Assembly (NCBI RefSeq): GCF_019649055.1
Contig: NW_026570316.1
Location: 516,471-580,470, forward strand
Direction: 5' to 3'
Length of the DNA stretch: 64,000 nucleotides
From: Paramacrobiotus metropolitanus
Taxonomy: Eukaryota > Tardigrada > Eutardigrada > Parachela > Macrobiotidae
Part shown: positions 43,836 through 56,824 of the stretch, piece by piece
How the letters are laid out: every line of letters begins with the position of its first letter
Numbering within the stretch: the first letter of the stretch is position 1
The notes under the pieces: generated by a model
The model's database searches: none
What the model was told of the DNA's origin: nothing
The model's input: only the letters and a program-made list of their open reading frames with translations
Program-made: the position numbers and the translations under genes

Positions 43836-46800
43836 ATGGGAGCCACGTCGTCCAAGCGCAAGGGGACCTTCGATGTCCAGAAGGGCGGGAAGACGGCCAA
43901 CGGCGCCGGGGTGGTGGCGCAGTCGACCGACGCCAAGACGACGGTGCAGCATGTCGTCAAGGAGGACAACGGGATCGATAAGGGCGTGCAGGAAGCGATC
44001 ATGGTCAGTGTGCGCTGTTTTTCAAGGTTATTCTGGTTTCTATTCGCTCACGTTCGATTTGTTTAATTTTTTTCGTATTATTTCATGAGATTGTGATTTA
44101 TTCCGTTTGTTTTGTTTACCGTACGCAGTTAATTGCTTGAATTAATTTTCTGAAATTTTTATGAGTTAGTTTTTTATCATCAGTGCACTTCATATTTTCG
44201 CTTTTTCTTTGAACTGTTGCTGTTTACTCGTTGGATAATTTAATGAATTTTTTATCAGGGATGGCTTAAGTAAAGTTATTTTCATTATTCGATTTGATGT
44301 GTATTTGCGACGATTTATTTCTGCTTTTTTTGTAATTTTCTTCTCCTGCTTTCACATTTCTGCTTTTTCTTTAAAGTTTAAAGCAGCGGTTTGCTTTTTA
44401 ATTTAATTTATTCATAATAAAATATTTCTGGATTTCTCAGTTTTGATAATCATCGGTATTTTATGCGAAATTAGGAGATGATCAGCAAGCTTTAGAAATT
44501 CGTGTTTTTGTGCTGCGATGTCAGCAGTGTCATGGTCATTTTCCTGTGTTAATTTTGAGAACTTTTACTTGCCGATGATTCGTTTACCATTCGTATTATT
44601 TCGAAAATAAATCGCAGCCACAGACACCGGAAGGATCTGTTAGATTTGATTGATTTAAAATGAACAGCGCATCATCTTCTCCCTCTGAAGTCTGAAGTGA
44701 ATCAAGTGATGCTTCATTAAGAATCGATCGCACATTTTAATTACGCTTGTCCGGTCGTCTGTGGTTTGACATTGATTTGACACCGCACAATGGAGGTGGA
44801 TGTGGTGCTGTCGTGGTTAAAGTAAATTTTTGTTCAACCGTTTGATCACAGTCACACGGCTGTCGTGCCAACATTTCGTCAGGGAGTGCGTGCTGCACGC
44901 TGGTATTTCCCCGTTTGATGCTATCGCGTATTTATTAATTTTGACGTTGTGCTGACACGGTGAAACAGACGGGAAATGGCCGGCCGGGTGCGTGTTGATG
45001 CGCGGGATCATGTAATGAACCACGAACAGTGGCGGCGGGCTGTGCAAATGTTTGCTAATTAAGTTCACGATCAGTGAACAACCTACTTTGCCGGGTCGGG
45101 AACGGATTTTATCTGTCGGTTTCTCTTGGTGGCGCTGGTTTGTCGTGAAATATTGTCTTGTTTATCTATGAGAAACTAAACTGTTGTTTTATTTACTATC
45201 GATCAAAAAATGTCCGGTTTAACCGAACGTGCTGCTCTAGATGCTCTAGATGCTCTAGATTTTCAGCAGTCTCCGCGATTTTGGTTTATATGGGTTTTTC
45301 TTGTCGAAATGAACCACTTCAACTTGTTAAGTTACAATAATATTACTTACTTGTCAAGTTATTACGAATTTTTCTAAAAATATTGTAGTCCCTTTTTTGG
45401 ATTCATTCCGGTTTTCTTTCTATAAATTTTGGGACTTTTTGGGCTTCCATTTTGAAGCCTAATTTGGCATAGAAACTGCTGTTTTCGTGTGTATAATAAT
45501 ATTCAGTGTTATTTGATTGACTACGTTTGCGACGATTACGTTTTTTTTAAATTGAGAGGGAGGGAATGTTTGTGTTTTTAGTATTGTGATTTCGTGGTAG
45601 TATTGCATTGCTCACATTACTGAATGTTTTTGTTAGTTTTGTAGGTGCGGAAAAGCGTATCTTTTAATGTAGCCTTTTACAAGTTTGGTTAAGTTTTAAT
45701 CAGGCCTTTCCAGTAGTCAGGCTGTTACCCGTAGACTCTGCCGCTAATGATCAACAAATTTCATTAAAATTTGCAAAATGTCCTATTTCCTTAGAATGGC
45801 GTACTGCGAAGTGATATGAATCTGTTTTGTTTTTTTGACGATTGGTGCATTATGAAAAGACAGGAATGTATTTTTAAAAATTAAATTTAACAGATTTGGG
45901 TAATTGACTAATTGTGATTTAAATCCTCTTGCAGGGAAACGGCACATCCGGTCGTTCGGCTAGTTTGCGTTTCATTGACGCGGACGGACCGGGCGAGAAT
46001 GAGGCGCAGAAGGGAGAACGTTCCCATTCCATCCCGATCCAGCTGCACCAGTCGCCGGCAAATCTGGTGCAGCCGACCGATCCCGCTCCCACGCGTCCGT
46101 TGCCCGCTAGTGAGCCGCTGAAAGAGGTCGTCGCGAATGGATACAAGGCTCATCCCGAACCGGAAGTGGTTTTCCGTCAAGGTGGGGATAAATTCCAACC
46201 AGATTTTACACGTCAGAATAAAATATATATTTTTCCGGTTTATCAGTAAAGTTATATAGATTTCCGGACCAAATAACCAAAAATATAGCAAACATCCAAA
46301 AACCAAAATCTAGCAATCTAGTCAAAAAATAAATAAATATCTTTACATTTTTGAATTCTTTCTTTATTTCTGTTTTGAATTGATATTTCTTTTTTCCAGA
46401 ATCTGCTCCAGCGCCGGCGGCCCCAGTTTTGCCAGCTCCACCAGCACCGTCTCCGCAGCCAGGTGAGCGTTTATTTTCCATGTTGCGTACTATTTTTGAT
46501 TTTTCCGGAACGCTGGTTTAATTTGCTTTTATTATTTTATTTGAAAGCCTTGGCGTTTGTTGCGCTTTTGTGCTCCTTTTTTCGATTAAATGTTCGATGA
46601 TGTTGCGCATCGTTGCCAGTTAAATTTGCAAATTTAATTTTACATTGGATTTGGAGACCAGCAGGAGATGATATTTGTATGCAAAATCGCAGTCTGCCGA
46701 TGGTTTGCCTCGTAGGGCTTGCTGAGGAGAAAAAGCCGGGAACCCCGGCTGCGCCGGCCAGCCATGTCCATGCCCAGGGTGACGCCGCGGATCTGACGGT

Positions 46801-49675
46801 CACCATTGAGAATATAGAGGAGGTCTCGCTGAGCAAACGCGGTAGTTATGGTACGCCGGTCACAGTACATTTTGCGAACGCTGTTGCATGGATTCACTTG
46901 TTTTATTGATTGTTCTGGAAACTGGTTGGCACTGGGTTTGCTAATTTTATTTGTGCTTTTTTATTTATAATTATTTGCGTCGTATTAATCTTGTCTTGGT
47001 TGAAAATTTTTGGTTTTCATAAAAATCTTTGTTTGACAGTCGCCACGGGAGAACGTGTGACGCTGGAAGTGCCCGAATACGCCGTTTCGGAACCTGATTC
47101 GGATTTGGTAAGCATTGTAATGAACGATTTAACTTGATATTCAATACTTCGTATTAATGAAGTTATTGAAAACTGCTCATAATTGCATGCCTTCTGTTAT
47201 TCAATATTAAAACGATTTTTTTGCGAACACTAAAGTAAAACTCGATGGATAATTAAATATTGCAGACTATAATAGATTTTGGAAGATTTTTGCACTAAGA
47301 AAAACAGTGACATTGTACTGTATGTAAAATCAGTCGGGAAAAATAATAAATAAATCAAATGAAAAGCTACCGCCTAATTTTTGACTGAATAAACTTGTTG
47401 GCATAAATTCTGTCAGGAATAACTGGAAATCTGGAACAATAATAATTCCCAATTGTCGGGTTTTTTAATATTTATTAAAAATAATCGAATAAATTGTAGA
47501 TAAAGGATACGTAACAGAATTTATTGTGCAGTAAGGTATTTGAATTTTGAATAATTTATAAATTTCGAATTATTACCTGGTAGAATAATGTGTAAATTTA
47601 TCCAAAGGGATCACGCATTCTGGAAATGGATGGGCACAGTTTGACGGATATTCATGAGAATGACGTATGTAACACTGCCGTGTGTCCTGCTTATACTCGT
47701 ATTTCGGTATCGCTGCCGTCTTTCTCACGCTATCGCTCAAACTTTCATCACCCTGTCGTGATCAGTGAAATATTTTTGTCGTCGAAAAGCTTTCTCCGTC
47801 TGACCTTCTCGTGTTTGCTGCTAACTCAGCTGGATTGGCGTTGGTTTAATGTTGCGCTCACATTTTGAATGCGTCTGTTTTCTGCGCAGGAAGTGCGGGA
47901 ACTGACCAATGCGGAGATTGCCGCTGAAGAAAAGCGCCGCGCGGAAGAACGCCCGGAAGTCACCCGTGCCGAGTCTCCCGTCGGTCTCGTGGACGAACCA
48001 GTAAGCAATTCAGATTTTCGTGTTTTTGTTTTAATTTTTTTAAAATAGTACTACTGTGTAGTGTGTACTCATAATTACGTATTTAATAATATTTTAATTA
48101 CATTATGCGGCCATTACGATTTAATAACATTAAAAAATTGATTAGAGAATGGTTTCTGTTAAACATTTATAAAAAATAATAATAAAATTTTTTTTATGTA
48201 TATTTAATAAAAATAAATAAAATTAAAAATAAAAGATAAAAATTTAAAAAATTGATTAGAGAATGGTTTCTATCATTTTAAGAAACGTTACTAGTTCATT
48301 CATGTAATGTTAACGCTGCGTTTAGGTTTTCGCAGTAAATGTCGGCCGTATGCTTGGGAAAAGCATTTTGATATTTGGCAGATTTCTGTAATAGGAAATT
48401 ACTGATATAATTTATCCTTATTAATTATTTTGTTGTTCCTGCACTTGTGTTGAAGCGCTGGTAATTCAATGAAATTCGTAAGCTGCATTGATTTATTTCC
48501 AATTGTTTTGTTGTCAGCAGAATGTGTGATAGCAGCTTGTATTATTTTATTTTACGATTTTTTACAGAAGACTGGGGCCACGCCCATTGTGGAAACAAAA
48601 TCGTCGGCTGATCTGGTGGAAAAAGATACGGATGAGGAGGACCTGGTCAGTACAATGCAGGAAATTGAGTGGACGGAGGACGGCGATGTGGTGTTTGTTC
48701 GCGGCACTTTCTCCAACTGGGACAAGAAACCCATGGAAAAATTGTAAGTTTGACAGGAATTGTTAGCTTCTTCAACTTTCACGGAAGGCTGATTGGACAT
48801 TCACAGTAATTAGGACAAATTTCGCAGGGCATGGTTCTGTTCGTTACGATAGTTTCTACTGCTTATTTAAAATCAAAAAATATGGGGAAAATTTGGCAGT
48901 TGTATATTTGGTAAGTGTTTATTTATTAGAAGGTATTTTGTGTTTTGCCGGGACTTTTGAGAAGTTTTTTTACCATTGACGGTTACCTATTTCTGAATTC
49001 TAACGGGATTATTATTATGGTGCTGATGAAATCGTGAACGATTCGTCTGCTACAGGGAAAAAGGAGGGTTTGCATACACTTTTCCGGTCAACGAAGGAAC
49101 CGTGTACATGTACAACTTCGTCGTAGACGACGCGGTGCGGACTGCCTCCAATAAAGTATGTATTCTGCCAGCGATATTGGTGAATTTGTAATTACTGCTC
49201 AGTTTCTCAAACTCTGTCACAAAAGTTTGAGAATTCTTTGATTTTTTTGACGAGTTAATTGGTGCCTACGTTTGCATTACTACAAACTAACGTACATTTT
49301 TTAAAAGAAATTTTTACCGTATGTTTTAAAAAAAATTATAAGGAAAAATTAAGCAAATGACAGCGTGTAGTAATTGGCGATTTTCTAATTGCTTTTCGTC
49401 CATTTTTTTTAAATCAGTACTTTATACGGTATCTGCGGATGTTGCGACTTTTAATGTAACGTTTTAATGATAAACGTGTCAACTTTTCCCGGAAATATGT
49501 AATTAAATAATGAGCGTTATTTTTATTTTTTCCCAGATATAGATAGATTTTTTGTTATTATTTTTTTATGATTATTTTTAATGGAGAATAATTCTGTGTT
49601 TATTAACAGGAAACTACGAAATACTATGTCGGTGATAACGAGGAGGTTGTGCACACGCTGTGCGTCATGGATTAA
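43836..49675 (+). CDS. N-myristoylated protein with C-terminal AMPK-type CBM48 domain (nine exons)
   Basis: Exons 43836-44003, 45935-46181, 46400-46462, 46716-46841, 47040-47107, 47890-48000, 48568-48743, 49056-49155 and 49610-49675 join in phase to give 374 residues. It begins MGATSSKRKG, a good N-myristoylation and basic membrane-anchoring context like AMPK-beta (MGNTSS), which is why I prefer this ATG to the in-frame one at 43815. Residues about 57-295 are low-complexity and acidic/Pro-rich (a Pro-Ala run in exon 3). Residues about 292-374 match the AMPK1_CBM (CBM48) glycogen-binding fold: VVFVRGTFSNWDKKPMEKL, then FAYTFPVNEGTVYMYNFVVDD. The aromatic W of FSNW is kept (about W312). The second glycogen-contact W of AMPK-beta (in DGQW) is replaced, the region reading DDAVRT, so carbohydrate binding is doubtful. 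The AMPK-beta C-terminal alpha/gamma-binding domain is absent; the protein ends 13 residues after a Y-Y-V-G-D segment. It is not AMPK-beta itself. Confidence 0.85.
48131..48271. repeat. 27-bp direct repeat flanking an A-rich insert
   Basis: The 27-bp sequence at 48131-48157 recurs at 48245-48271, with about 87 bp of A/T-rich sequence between. It lies in intron 6 of the CBM48 gene. It may be a small tandem duplication or a short retroposed insert with its target duplication. Confidence 0.6.
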
Positions 49676-52532
49676 AATGACAGGATGAATTGATTAAATG
49701 GCTCCATTGGCTCGGCTCGGCGGATGGATAATTTAGTTCCTTTTTTTAACCCGAAGCTTCTCATTCAGCGATGACGTTCTAATCCTTCTTTTCTGGACGC
49801 TTTTATTTGACTAAATTGCGGGAATGTTTTTGGTTTTGTAGTCTTACTTTGATGACGATCTCTTGTGATAAGTGTTGTGAACAGACAAGCCAAATTTGGA
49901 ATTTACAGTTGGTGTTGTTTGATGGTGCTTTGCGTTGTGCTCAGGAATGCTGTGAATATTATACGTTGGAGTGGTTTGCATGGTTGTGTTGCTGCGCCGT
50001 TGGCAGTCGCTGCGTTTCTTATTAAAACTATTTGCTAGGAGAAATGCGTACTCTTTGTGGCAGCTACATTTCTTTGATTTTGGATGTTGAAGAAATGGTT
50101 TATTATTCTGAAAAGACAACCAGACTTTATCTAGAGTTGAAGGTTTTTGCGACGATCGTCTGCGCAGATTATCAATACTGTGATTGGTAAAATGCTGTCT
50201 TTTCAGTTTTCCTTGAATGCTTTCTTAGTGTTCAAGCACAGTTAATATGAGTACAGATCGCTCCCGAACCAATGAGTTACGGTAATTACTTTGTATGAAA
50301 CACAGCATATTCTGCAGAAAATTGTACATCTGTATTGTTTTGACTTACATATCGTATTACAAAAATTAATTTAAAAAAAAATGTAAAACAGATACAAAAT
50401 TGGGTGGCATTAAAAGCCGGATTTGAAAGTTAGCATAAACATACAGCAAGGTACATAGCGCTGGTAGCCACTACGCTACAATTATCGCTGTAATGTACTT
50501 TGGAAATATTACCGGAATATAAAGGCAGCACTTACAAAAAGCTTGCAATTGATACAAAAAACAGTAATTCAACGAACATGATTATATGAATATTTGTATG
50601 CATAAGTTATGTCAAATGCTTGAACGCCTGGATAGGCGTGGCATACCGTAGTATCTCGTACTAACTTAAAGTAACCCATGATTTTGTAATTTTCGCATTT
50701 CTTTGCGCAACCCATTTCAAATCCGGCTTGTACCTCGCATCACCTTTTGGCTCTTATCACGTCTTACCACCTTCCTTTTAGAAATGGATTCTATAAAACG
50801 CCCTTTTGATTGTAATCGCCTGTGCGACACCTCTTCTGAGGATTCCCACCCCTTTACTGCATTTATTAAATTTTACTGCAGCCGGGAACGTTGCGTACTA
50901 CTAGCGGTGACCTTTTTGTAAACCGGAAGAACGCGTCCACGAAACAACAAGGCTTTGGTTGCTTCGTTCACACTTTCCATTTGAAGTTATACAACACTTC
51001 TAGGGAGCTTCTGTAGCTTTTGCTGCATCGTATAGACATGCCGTGGTATAAGTACAGCCTTCTTCAGAACCCCGCCCGTATCAAACTGTGGGACAAATCT
51101 GCATATTTACAAAATGCAGGCAGGCTGCACAATACATAGCACCGTGTACGTATACAGGGAGTTATCATACTTCGACTCATTTTGAATACAACTGAAATAA
51201 AAAAATGGCTCCGTACGTGTGATCAATGCACACCTGCACAGAAGTATGTATTAGTCATGCTGCGGAAAGTAAGCACATTTATGTAAAACCTGCAAGATAG
51301 TTAATGTACATCGTGTACGATCTGATCTTTGGCCTTTCAGAAAGTGAGTTTTTATTTTATTACCAAACAGGGTGTGGTTCTCAAGAACCTATGATAAATC
51401 GAGCCAATGGTGGCAGTTTGTGGATGAATCCGGAAATATCGCATTGGTGCTAATTTTCAAAATTATGTACACAGTAGGGCACTGTATTTCAGATCGAGAA
51501 TGCGATTAGTCTTGCTGTATATATATATTGTACGATATATTGTGGAGTGGTGTGTAGACTGTAAAAAGTGGAAGATGTTCTACGTCCCTTTTGTTTCGGC
51601 TTAAAAGACTTTAACCTCACCGGCTGGGATCCCAGTCTTCCACGATGGCAGCCGCCACCGTCGCAAACCTTTATGGACTTGATTAGAAGTCTGCGCTCTT
51701 CCTTATCCTATCCAAATGGCTAACAGCTGACCGCAGAAATGGGAGTTCGCTAACCGATTGACTTTTCAGCTTTATGCTCAGCTACCTACACTTCTACTTT
51801 GCTGGAAGCCTGGAACGATAAATCAAGACTGCGCATTGCTCGGTGATTGTGGTAGCAATTAAAACAAGAATTTTTCACAGCAAGGATAAGTGATTAGTTT
51901 GCTCTTGCTCTTGTTATGTCACACATGAACTGGCTCTACTGTCTCTGCTTTCGAACAAAGCTGGGCACAACGAACAGTATATTTTGCATAAAACAGCAGT
52001 TGTCCACAAGAACCATATCTGCACCGATCTGAGCACCTACAAGATATTGAAGATAGCATTGTAAACTGACTTGAACCCTAAAGCTGATTAAATCAGCACA
52101 ATAATATTATATTGATGTACTTTTTTCGGAATAAATGTATGCTTTACAGCAGCCAAAAACTTTGTTTATCATGAATGTAAACTAGTAAAATGCGGTCGCA
52201 TATACATATTATACTGATTACTTACTTTTCAATCATTCCGTGCTCGCAACAGTGCACGATGTTTTCAAGGCTTTTCCCTCTTTCGACAATAAACAGACAT
52301 AACATTACCGGTAAAAACCGTAATAAGTCTGTATGCGATGTGTATGTGTCTGTATTATGTATTCGTATTTATTGGGCCACTTTTGCAGTTAACGGGTGTT
52401 TCACGTCTTATCGAATCACAGAAATTTGTATAACCAAGTGATCACTACCATCACTTATTTAAAGTTTGCGCCGCTACGCCTTTTATAAAATTAAAACTGA
52501 GAAAGCTTCAACTATCAGAGTCAGACCACCAT
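49676..52532. other. Intergenic region; right part is shared with the next Ly6 paralogue
   Basis: Left part: 3' UTR of the CBM48 gene. Short frames at 50703-50921 and 52190-52441 carry nothing recognisable. From about 51780 to 52080 the sequence is homologous to 56157-56540 (see the repeat entry), so this is old duplicated upstream sequence of the Ly6 genes. Confidence 0.5.
52481..52490 (+). promoter_or_regulatory. TATA box of Ly6-like gene A
   Basis: TTTTATAAAA lies about 45 bp upstream of the ATG at 52533. This spacing leaves a 5' UTR of only about 15-20 nt. Confidence 0.5.
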
Positions 52533-54037
52533 GCTGCGAAGCGGTTTAGGAATTTTGTTCGTAGTAGGAGTTTTGGCGTCGACAGGTAAGTAAGGAAAAC
52601 ATCGCACATATGGCAAAAAAACATTTTGCACGGCGCAATTGAATATTTCCTGTTCTTGTGGGAATACTGAATATTCCCGCTATCCCAAAGTACGACGTTG
52701 CGGCATAATGTGATTTAAGTATGCAACTGCTACTCGTAGAAGACAGGGATGATTTCATTAGGGTGTGTATAACAGTTTTAGCAGTGTATACACCCAAAAA
52801 AGCTGACCGGACTAGTACTTCACAGGCCTGGCGCTTAATTGCTATCAGTGCAGAAACGGTTTCCTGAGATCCAACAAAACGCTGGCTGGCTGCAGCCCCA
52901 GCAATGCCGACAACGTCACGTGTCCCACGGATACCCAGTACTGCTTGAGAACGGACGGTGCTTACAACTGGAGCTACGTCGCGGGGTCTAACAGGATCTC
53001 CGGATCGTCATCAGGTGAGTCTGTTTTTGTCCGGAGAATCCGATAACGAAATAGCACCATAATGCCTAATACCGAATATTGAACACCGCTGCTTAAGTAT
53101 CATCCTGGGATCGAATAAATCAAACTGGACTCCCGCTAACTGGCTGTTTGGGCTTGGGATTAGACGTTATAGTGAACTGGTGATTACTGTACTCTCGGTT
53201 CAATATGTCCCGGTTTTGTAAAGTATAGCCAGTCATGCACTGTACGCGGTTCAAAACACTCGCTGAATCCGGTGAACATAAATCCGCCAATAAGCGTGAT
53301 TGGCAGTAATACCCGTCAAATTAACGGCTAACGATCGGTTTTCGAGCGCGTTGAACAGTAACGGTTCAGTTTTTTCCGTGAGATTTCGCAGCCTAAATTT
53401 TCAGTTTCTTTCCACGGTGATAATAATGAATTTTATTTTCGTAATGTCGAAAGGAGTTCCGAAAAATAAATTAAAATTTAAATCAAAACAAAAGTCAAAG
53501 TGGGAGTTTTAAGTGAAAGAATCAGACGGTTCTTTGGTTTACCAAAGAACCGTCTGATTTCGATTACTGGAGTACTCAAGGAAGGGTTCAAGCTGTTCAG
53601 ACGGTTCATTAAGCCTAAAAGACCGAACCCAATGAATTCCGTGACGTCAGTATAGTGTTGCATGGAAAGACCATACAAAACGGAGACATCGTGAGTCGAG
53701 AGTACAGTAACAACTTAACATTAAGGATGCTTCGGTGACCTTTGCAAAACTATGTGTTTTTAATTTGATAGATGGCAAATTTTTGGATTGCGGCACTCCC
53801 GCGATGATCCGGTTTCTGCTCGGCGACATACGTCTAGATGCCGACGTTTACTGCAACGACAATGTCACAATGTATGGACAATTATTGGATACCATAACGG
53901 ATCGTCAGTGGTTTGGCTTGAACGGGACCGTGTGCCTGTGTAAAGGTGTAACGTGCAACTCTGGGAATACGTTCTCGGCTACCGCTATGATGCTGATGAT
54001 CCCGGCTGTACTCAGTGTAATGTTTTTCATGAAATAA
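52533..54037 (+). CDS. Ly6/uPAR-like GPI-anchored protein A (three exons)
   Basis: Exons 52533-52587, 52826-53014 and 53772-54037, all phase 1, give 169 residues. Residues 1-19 (MLRSGLGILFVVGVLASTG) are a signal peptide. The mature domain starts LALNCYQC and has ten cysteines: five in exon 2 (CYQC, then GC, TC, YC) and five in exon 3 (DC, YC, VCLC, then TCNSG). The CxxC start and the late TCN end fit a Ly6/three-finger fold. The C-terminus after TCNSGNTFSATA is hydrophobic (MMLMIPAVLSVMFFMK), a GPI-attachment signal. It would sit on the outer cell surface. N-glycosylation sequons include NKT, NVT, NWS and NGT. It is one of three tandem paralogues. Three-finger folds also occur in venoms, but the GPI signal and family context indicate a cell-surface protein, not a secreted toxin. 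Ligand unknown. Confidence 0.88.
53520..53559. repeat. 19-bp perfect hairpin in Ly6 A intron 2
   Basis: Positions 53520-53538 are the exact reverse complement of 53541-53559, with a 2-nt loop. A third partial copy of the motif TCAGACGGTTC occurs at about 53597. Confidence 0.8.
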
Positions 54038-54114
54038 TTCGGCTAGAATATTAATCTGGTTTAATGTTTGGCTGGTGATTAAATCTCGAATCACCATACT
54101 CAAATACTGCAGCA

Positions 54115-54120
54115 AATAAA
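54115..54120 (+). terminator. Polyadenylation signal of Ly6 A
   Basis: AATAAA lies about 78 bp past the stop codon of Ly6 A. Confidence 0.5.
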
Positions 54121-54901
54121 TTATTTTCAGAAGAACATTGGCTTGTGTATACTGCTGTATCTGAACTGGCTTGTGTGTATTGTACTCGTATATTTGTGAT
54201 ATACAGCTTTCTGCTGCGCATTGGTTCGTTCATCTGAAAGCGTGATTTATTCATTGTATCACATCAGGAGACAAATCACTGTTATTTTCTCGTGCGTATT
54301 AATTGATGACCGACCCTTTGAGAATAATGGTTTTTATTCACTCAACAATAAAGTAGCTACTTGCTAGCTATTTGCTACTTGCTACTTTCTACCCATAGCT
54401 GTCCGTAGTACAGTAAGTGCGAATTAATATATTCGCGCAGTTCTGATAAAATTAAATGTACAGTGTCGTCACTGTCGTGCACCGAAGATGACATTGACAA
54501 CACAGAATATTCGGTTTTAAATTGTTTTTTAAGCAGTGTGCAAAGCGCAGTGTACGTACAGCAGTAATCACCTGAGCAACGAGGCACAAACTGCGAGACT
54601 TCTAGTAAGCCAGTAAAAATACGTACTCTTATTATCCGTTCAGACGGGATCGGGATTAGGTGTTACGCAGCTTCTTTTTCGCGGCGGAAGTCACGGAACC
54701 ATCTTCCGACTGCCGTAAATGCAAAGCATCGCGATGCAGTGTCGCTACAGATATGCGCCGCTATAGCTGGTTACTGTGTGGGTGCACTCTGTATGTGTTA
54801 CTTATCATATTCTGGTGAAGAGCGAATGGCGAGTTTGCGCTCCATCCCAGAGAAAAAAATCGTAAGCAACACAACGAACGCGATAAAAAAAGTACATACT
54901 C

Positions 54902-55650
54902 GTGGGTACCGAGCACTGCTTGAAAACGGATGGTGTTCACTTGTACAATTTGTCCGACCCAGGCTTTGAATGGGCAGCAGGTGAGACTGTCCACTCATAG
55001 AAGTATACGGCTTATCTCAAAATGAGGGAAAACCGTAATTTTCATTGCTTACGAACTAATCTGTAGACTGGAGCCGATGCAGTACTGAATACGTACGCGT
55101 TACACGTTACAATTTTAAGGGAAGTGACCCGGTACATGGTACCAATGCGTGTGCATGCACGAAAACTATCGCTTTCACGCACTTCCAAGCACCTCTTGGA
55201 TTGTTTTATGAAACTTTAAAGCCAAGTAATTTCTATACATTGGCGAGAAAACTTTCCCAAAATTTAAACGCGCTGAGCTGTACCAAAACTCTTATTATGG
55301 ATCGATCTTCTTCGTATTTCGAATGGAAACGCATATACGCATGGAGATCGTTTTTACATCGATCCACTATACTACCCTAGCGTGTTCTCAGACTTTAAAA
55401 TGAATTTTAGAAAAACGTTAGAGGTTAAAGGTCACTTCCCTTGATATTATTACCTGCCCGAACTACAATGTAGTACTACAAATAGTACTCTGTGCATCGC
55501 TTCTAACATGTTCCAACATACCTGTTGTTTTGACATGCGTGATGCTAGCCTACGCTGAACATTTAACACGGTACCGTAGTGACCTTTGCAAAAGCATGCA
55601 TGTGTCTGCTGATTTACAGGCGGCGAATTTTACGATTGCTATTCCTAGAG
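54902..55650 (+). pseudogene. Relic of a fourth Ly6-like gene
   Basis: At 54902-54980 the sequence reads VGTEHCLKTDGVHLYN and ends in CAG before GTGAGA, matching the second half of exon 2 of the neighbouring genes. At 55620-55645, after TTTACAG, it reads GGEFYDC and then hits a stop, matching the first codons of exon 3. The intron segment just before (GTGACCTTTGCAAAA) is also shared with the live paralogues at 53735 and 57359. No exon 1 and no rest of exon 3 survive. Confidence 0.75.
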
Positions 55651-55712
55651 ACGACTACATGGGTAGATGCTTATAACCGCGATTAAATTGAACCGGTTGG
55701 TATTGTACTGGG

Positions 55713-55800
55713 TGCTGCAATCTGTATTGTAAATTGTCTATGTATTTCGCATTAAATACATACCGGCAGTAGAAAGTTTACAATACAGATTATTGCAGCA
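55713..55800. repeat. 88-nt fold-back
   Basis: Outer arms (TGCTGCAAT...TGTATTGTAAA and its near complement ending at 55800) differ by a 3-nt bulge. A second inner inverted repeat (TATGTATTT / AAATACATA) lies in the loop. The shape suits a small fold-back element remnant. Confidence 0.65.
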
Positions 55801-56156
55801 AGAGTATACAGGGAGACTATTCGCGTAGACTGGCTTTCCCCCTCATATTCGAATATTGTAATGTACTCCGGAAGGGATTACGGGATTTATTGCCGCTCTA
55901 CAATAGTGCGATTGAGCTGTTATTCTGGTAAGACTGAATGTACAACTGAGTCTGTACGACTTTAGAGCGACACTGAGGCATTTGAGTTGGGTAGAGTGTA
56001 TGCTACGCTAAACACAGCTGAAGATCTTCCCGACACGCTCGTAGCGGCATTTCCCCCTGTCCACACCCCAAACAATTACAGTACAACGCTAGTGGTAATA
56101 GTAATGATCGTGCTTGTCGACGAACCGTCCGGCTTACATTTCAGCGTTATACTCAG

Positions 56157-56540
56157 TTACCTAAACTTTTTACATTGCTACAGCCTGGAACGATAGATTA
56201 ACAAAAATATAATTGCGCAAAAATGTGCTTTGGTGACTGCCATAATAATTAAAATAAGAATTCGTTCGAAACATTGACAAGTGACTAATTGTTCATGTTG
56301 GTAAATTCCCTTAAAGTTATGTCAGACATGGTTGGCTCTGCTGCTTCTACAGGTAATTCTGCAGTTCTGCAATTTATTCTGCAGTTCTGCACATTCTGCA
56401 ATTTACCGACGGATAAGGTTATGTCAGTCGCATTATGCGAGTGTCAATTTGTCTACCCCCAATTTGGCTGTATCTGCACAGATTTCAGCGCAGGAAAGAT
56501 AGCATTGTACGTTTACTTGGACCATCTGCGGGATAAATAG
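56157..56540. repeat. Segment duplicated from about 51780-52080 (upstream of Ly6 genes)
   Basis: Shared landmarks in the same order are GCCTGGAACGATA, TTAAAA-AAGAATT, GTTATGTCA-ACATG--TGGCTCT, ATCTGCAC-GAT and GATAGCATTGTA. The same kinds of block recur in weaker form before Ly6 C (about 61500-61600, GATAACATTGTA and ACGATAAGCAGGC, the latter close to 56659). The duplications therefore copied more than 700 bp of flanking DNA with the gene. Confidence 0.65.
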
Positions 56541-56824
56541 GCCCAACAATGCACTTATTCCATTTGACAGTAATAAACAAAACATTACACAATACAACAA
56601 GATAATCTCAGATCGTTTTTCTACTCCTTTTGCCACTCGTGTGCTTGGCGTCGTTGGCGATAAGCAGGCATGCAGCTGCCGGAAGAAAGCGCTAACTGTA
56701 AATCGAATACCGCATGCCACTTACTTCTGCAGTTAACCGCCTTCCAAGTTCCAACGTCAGTTGACAGTCGGTATTACGTTCGAAAGTGCAGTTAACGGGA
56801 AGCTTTTCTAACAAGCATTTGATC

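Larger units (their letters stand above)
54038..56824. other. Spacer between Ly6 A and Ly6 B
   Basis: Besides the relic gene it holds a short tract of TAGCTACTTGCTA-type repeats at about 54352-54390, a hairpin at 55713-55800, and duplicated upstream sequence from 56157. No further gene is recognised. Confidence 0.5.

Noticed and set aside
43836-49675. AMPK beta subunit
   Set aside because: The C-terminal alpha/gamma-binding domain is absent and the protein ends just after the CBM48 fold.
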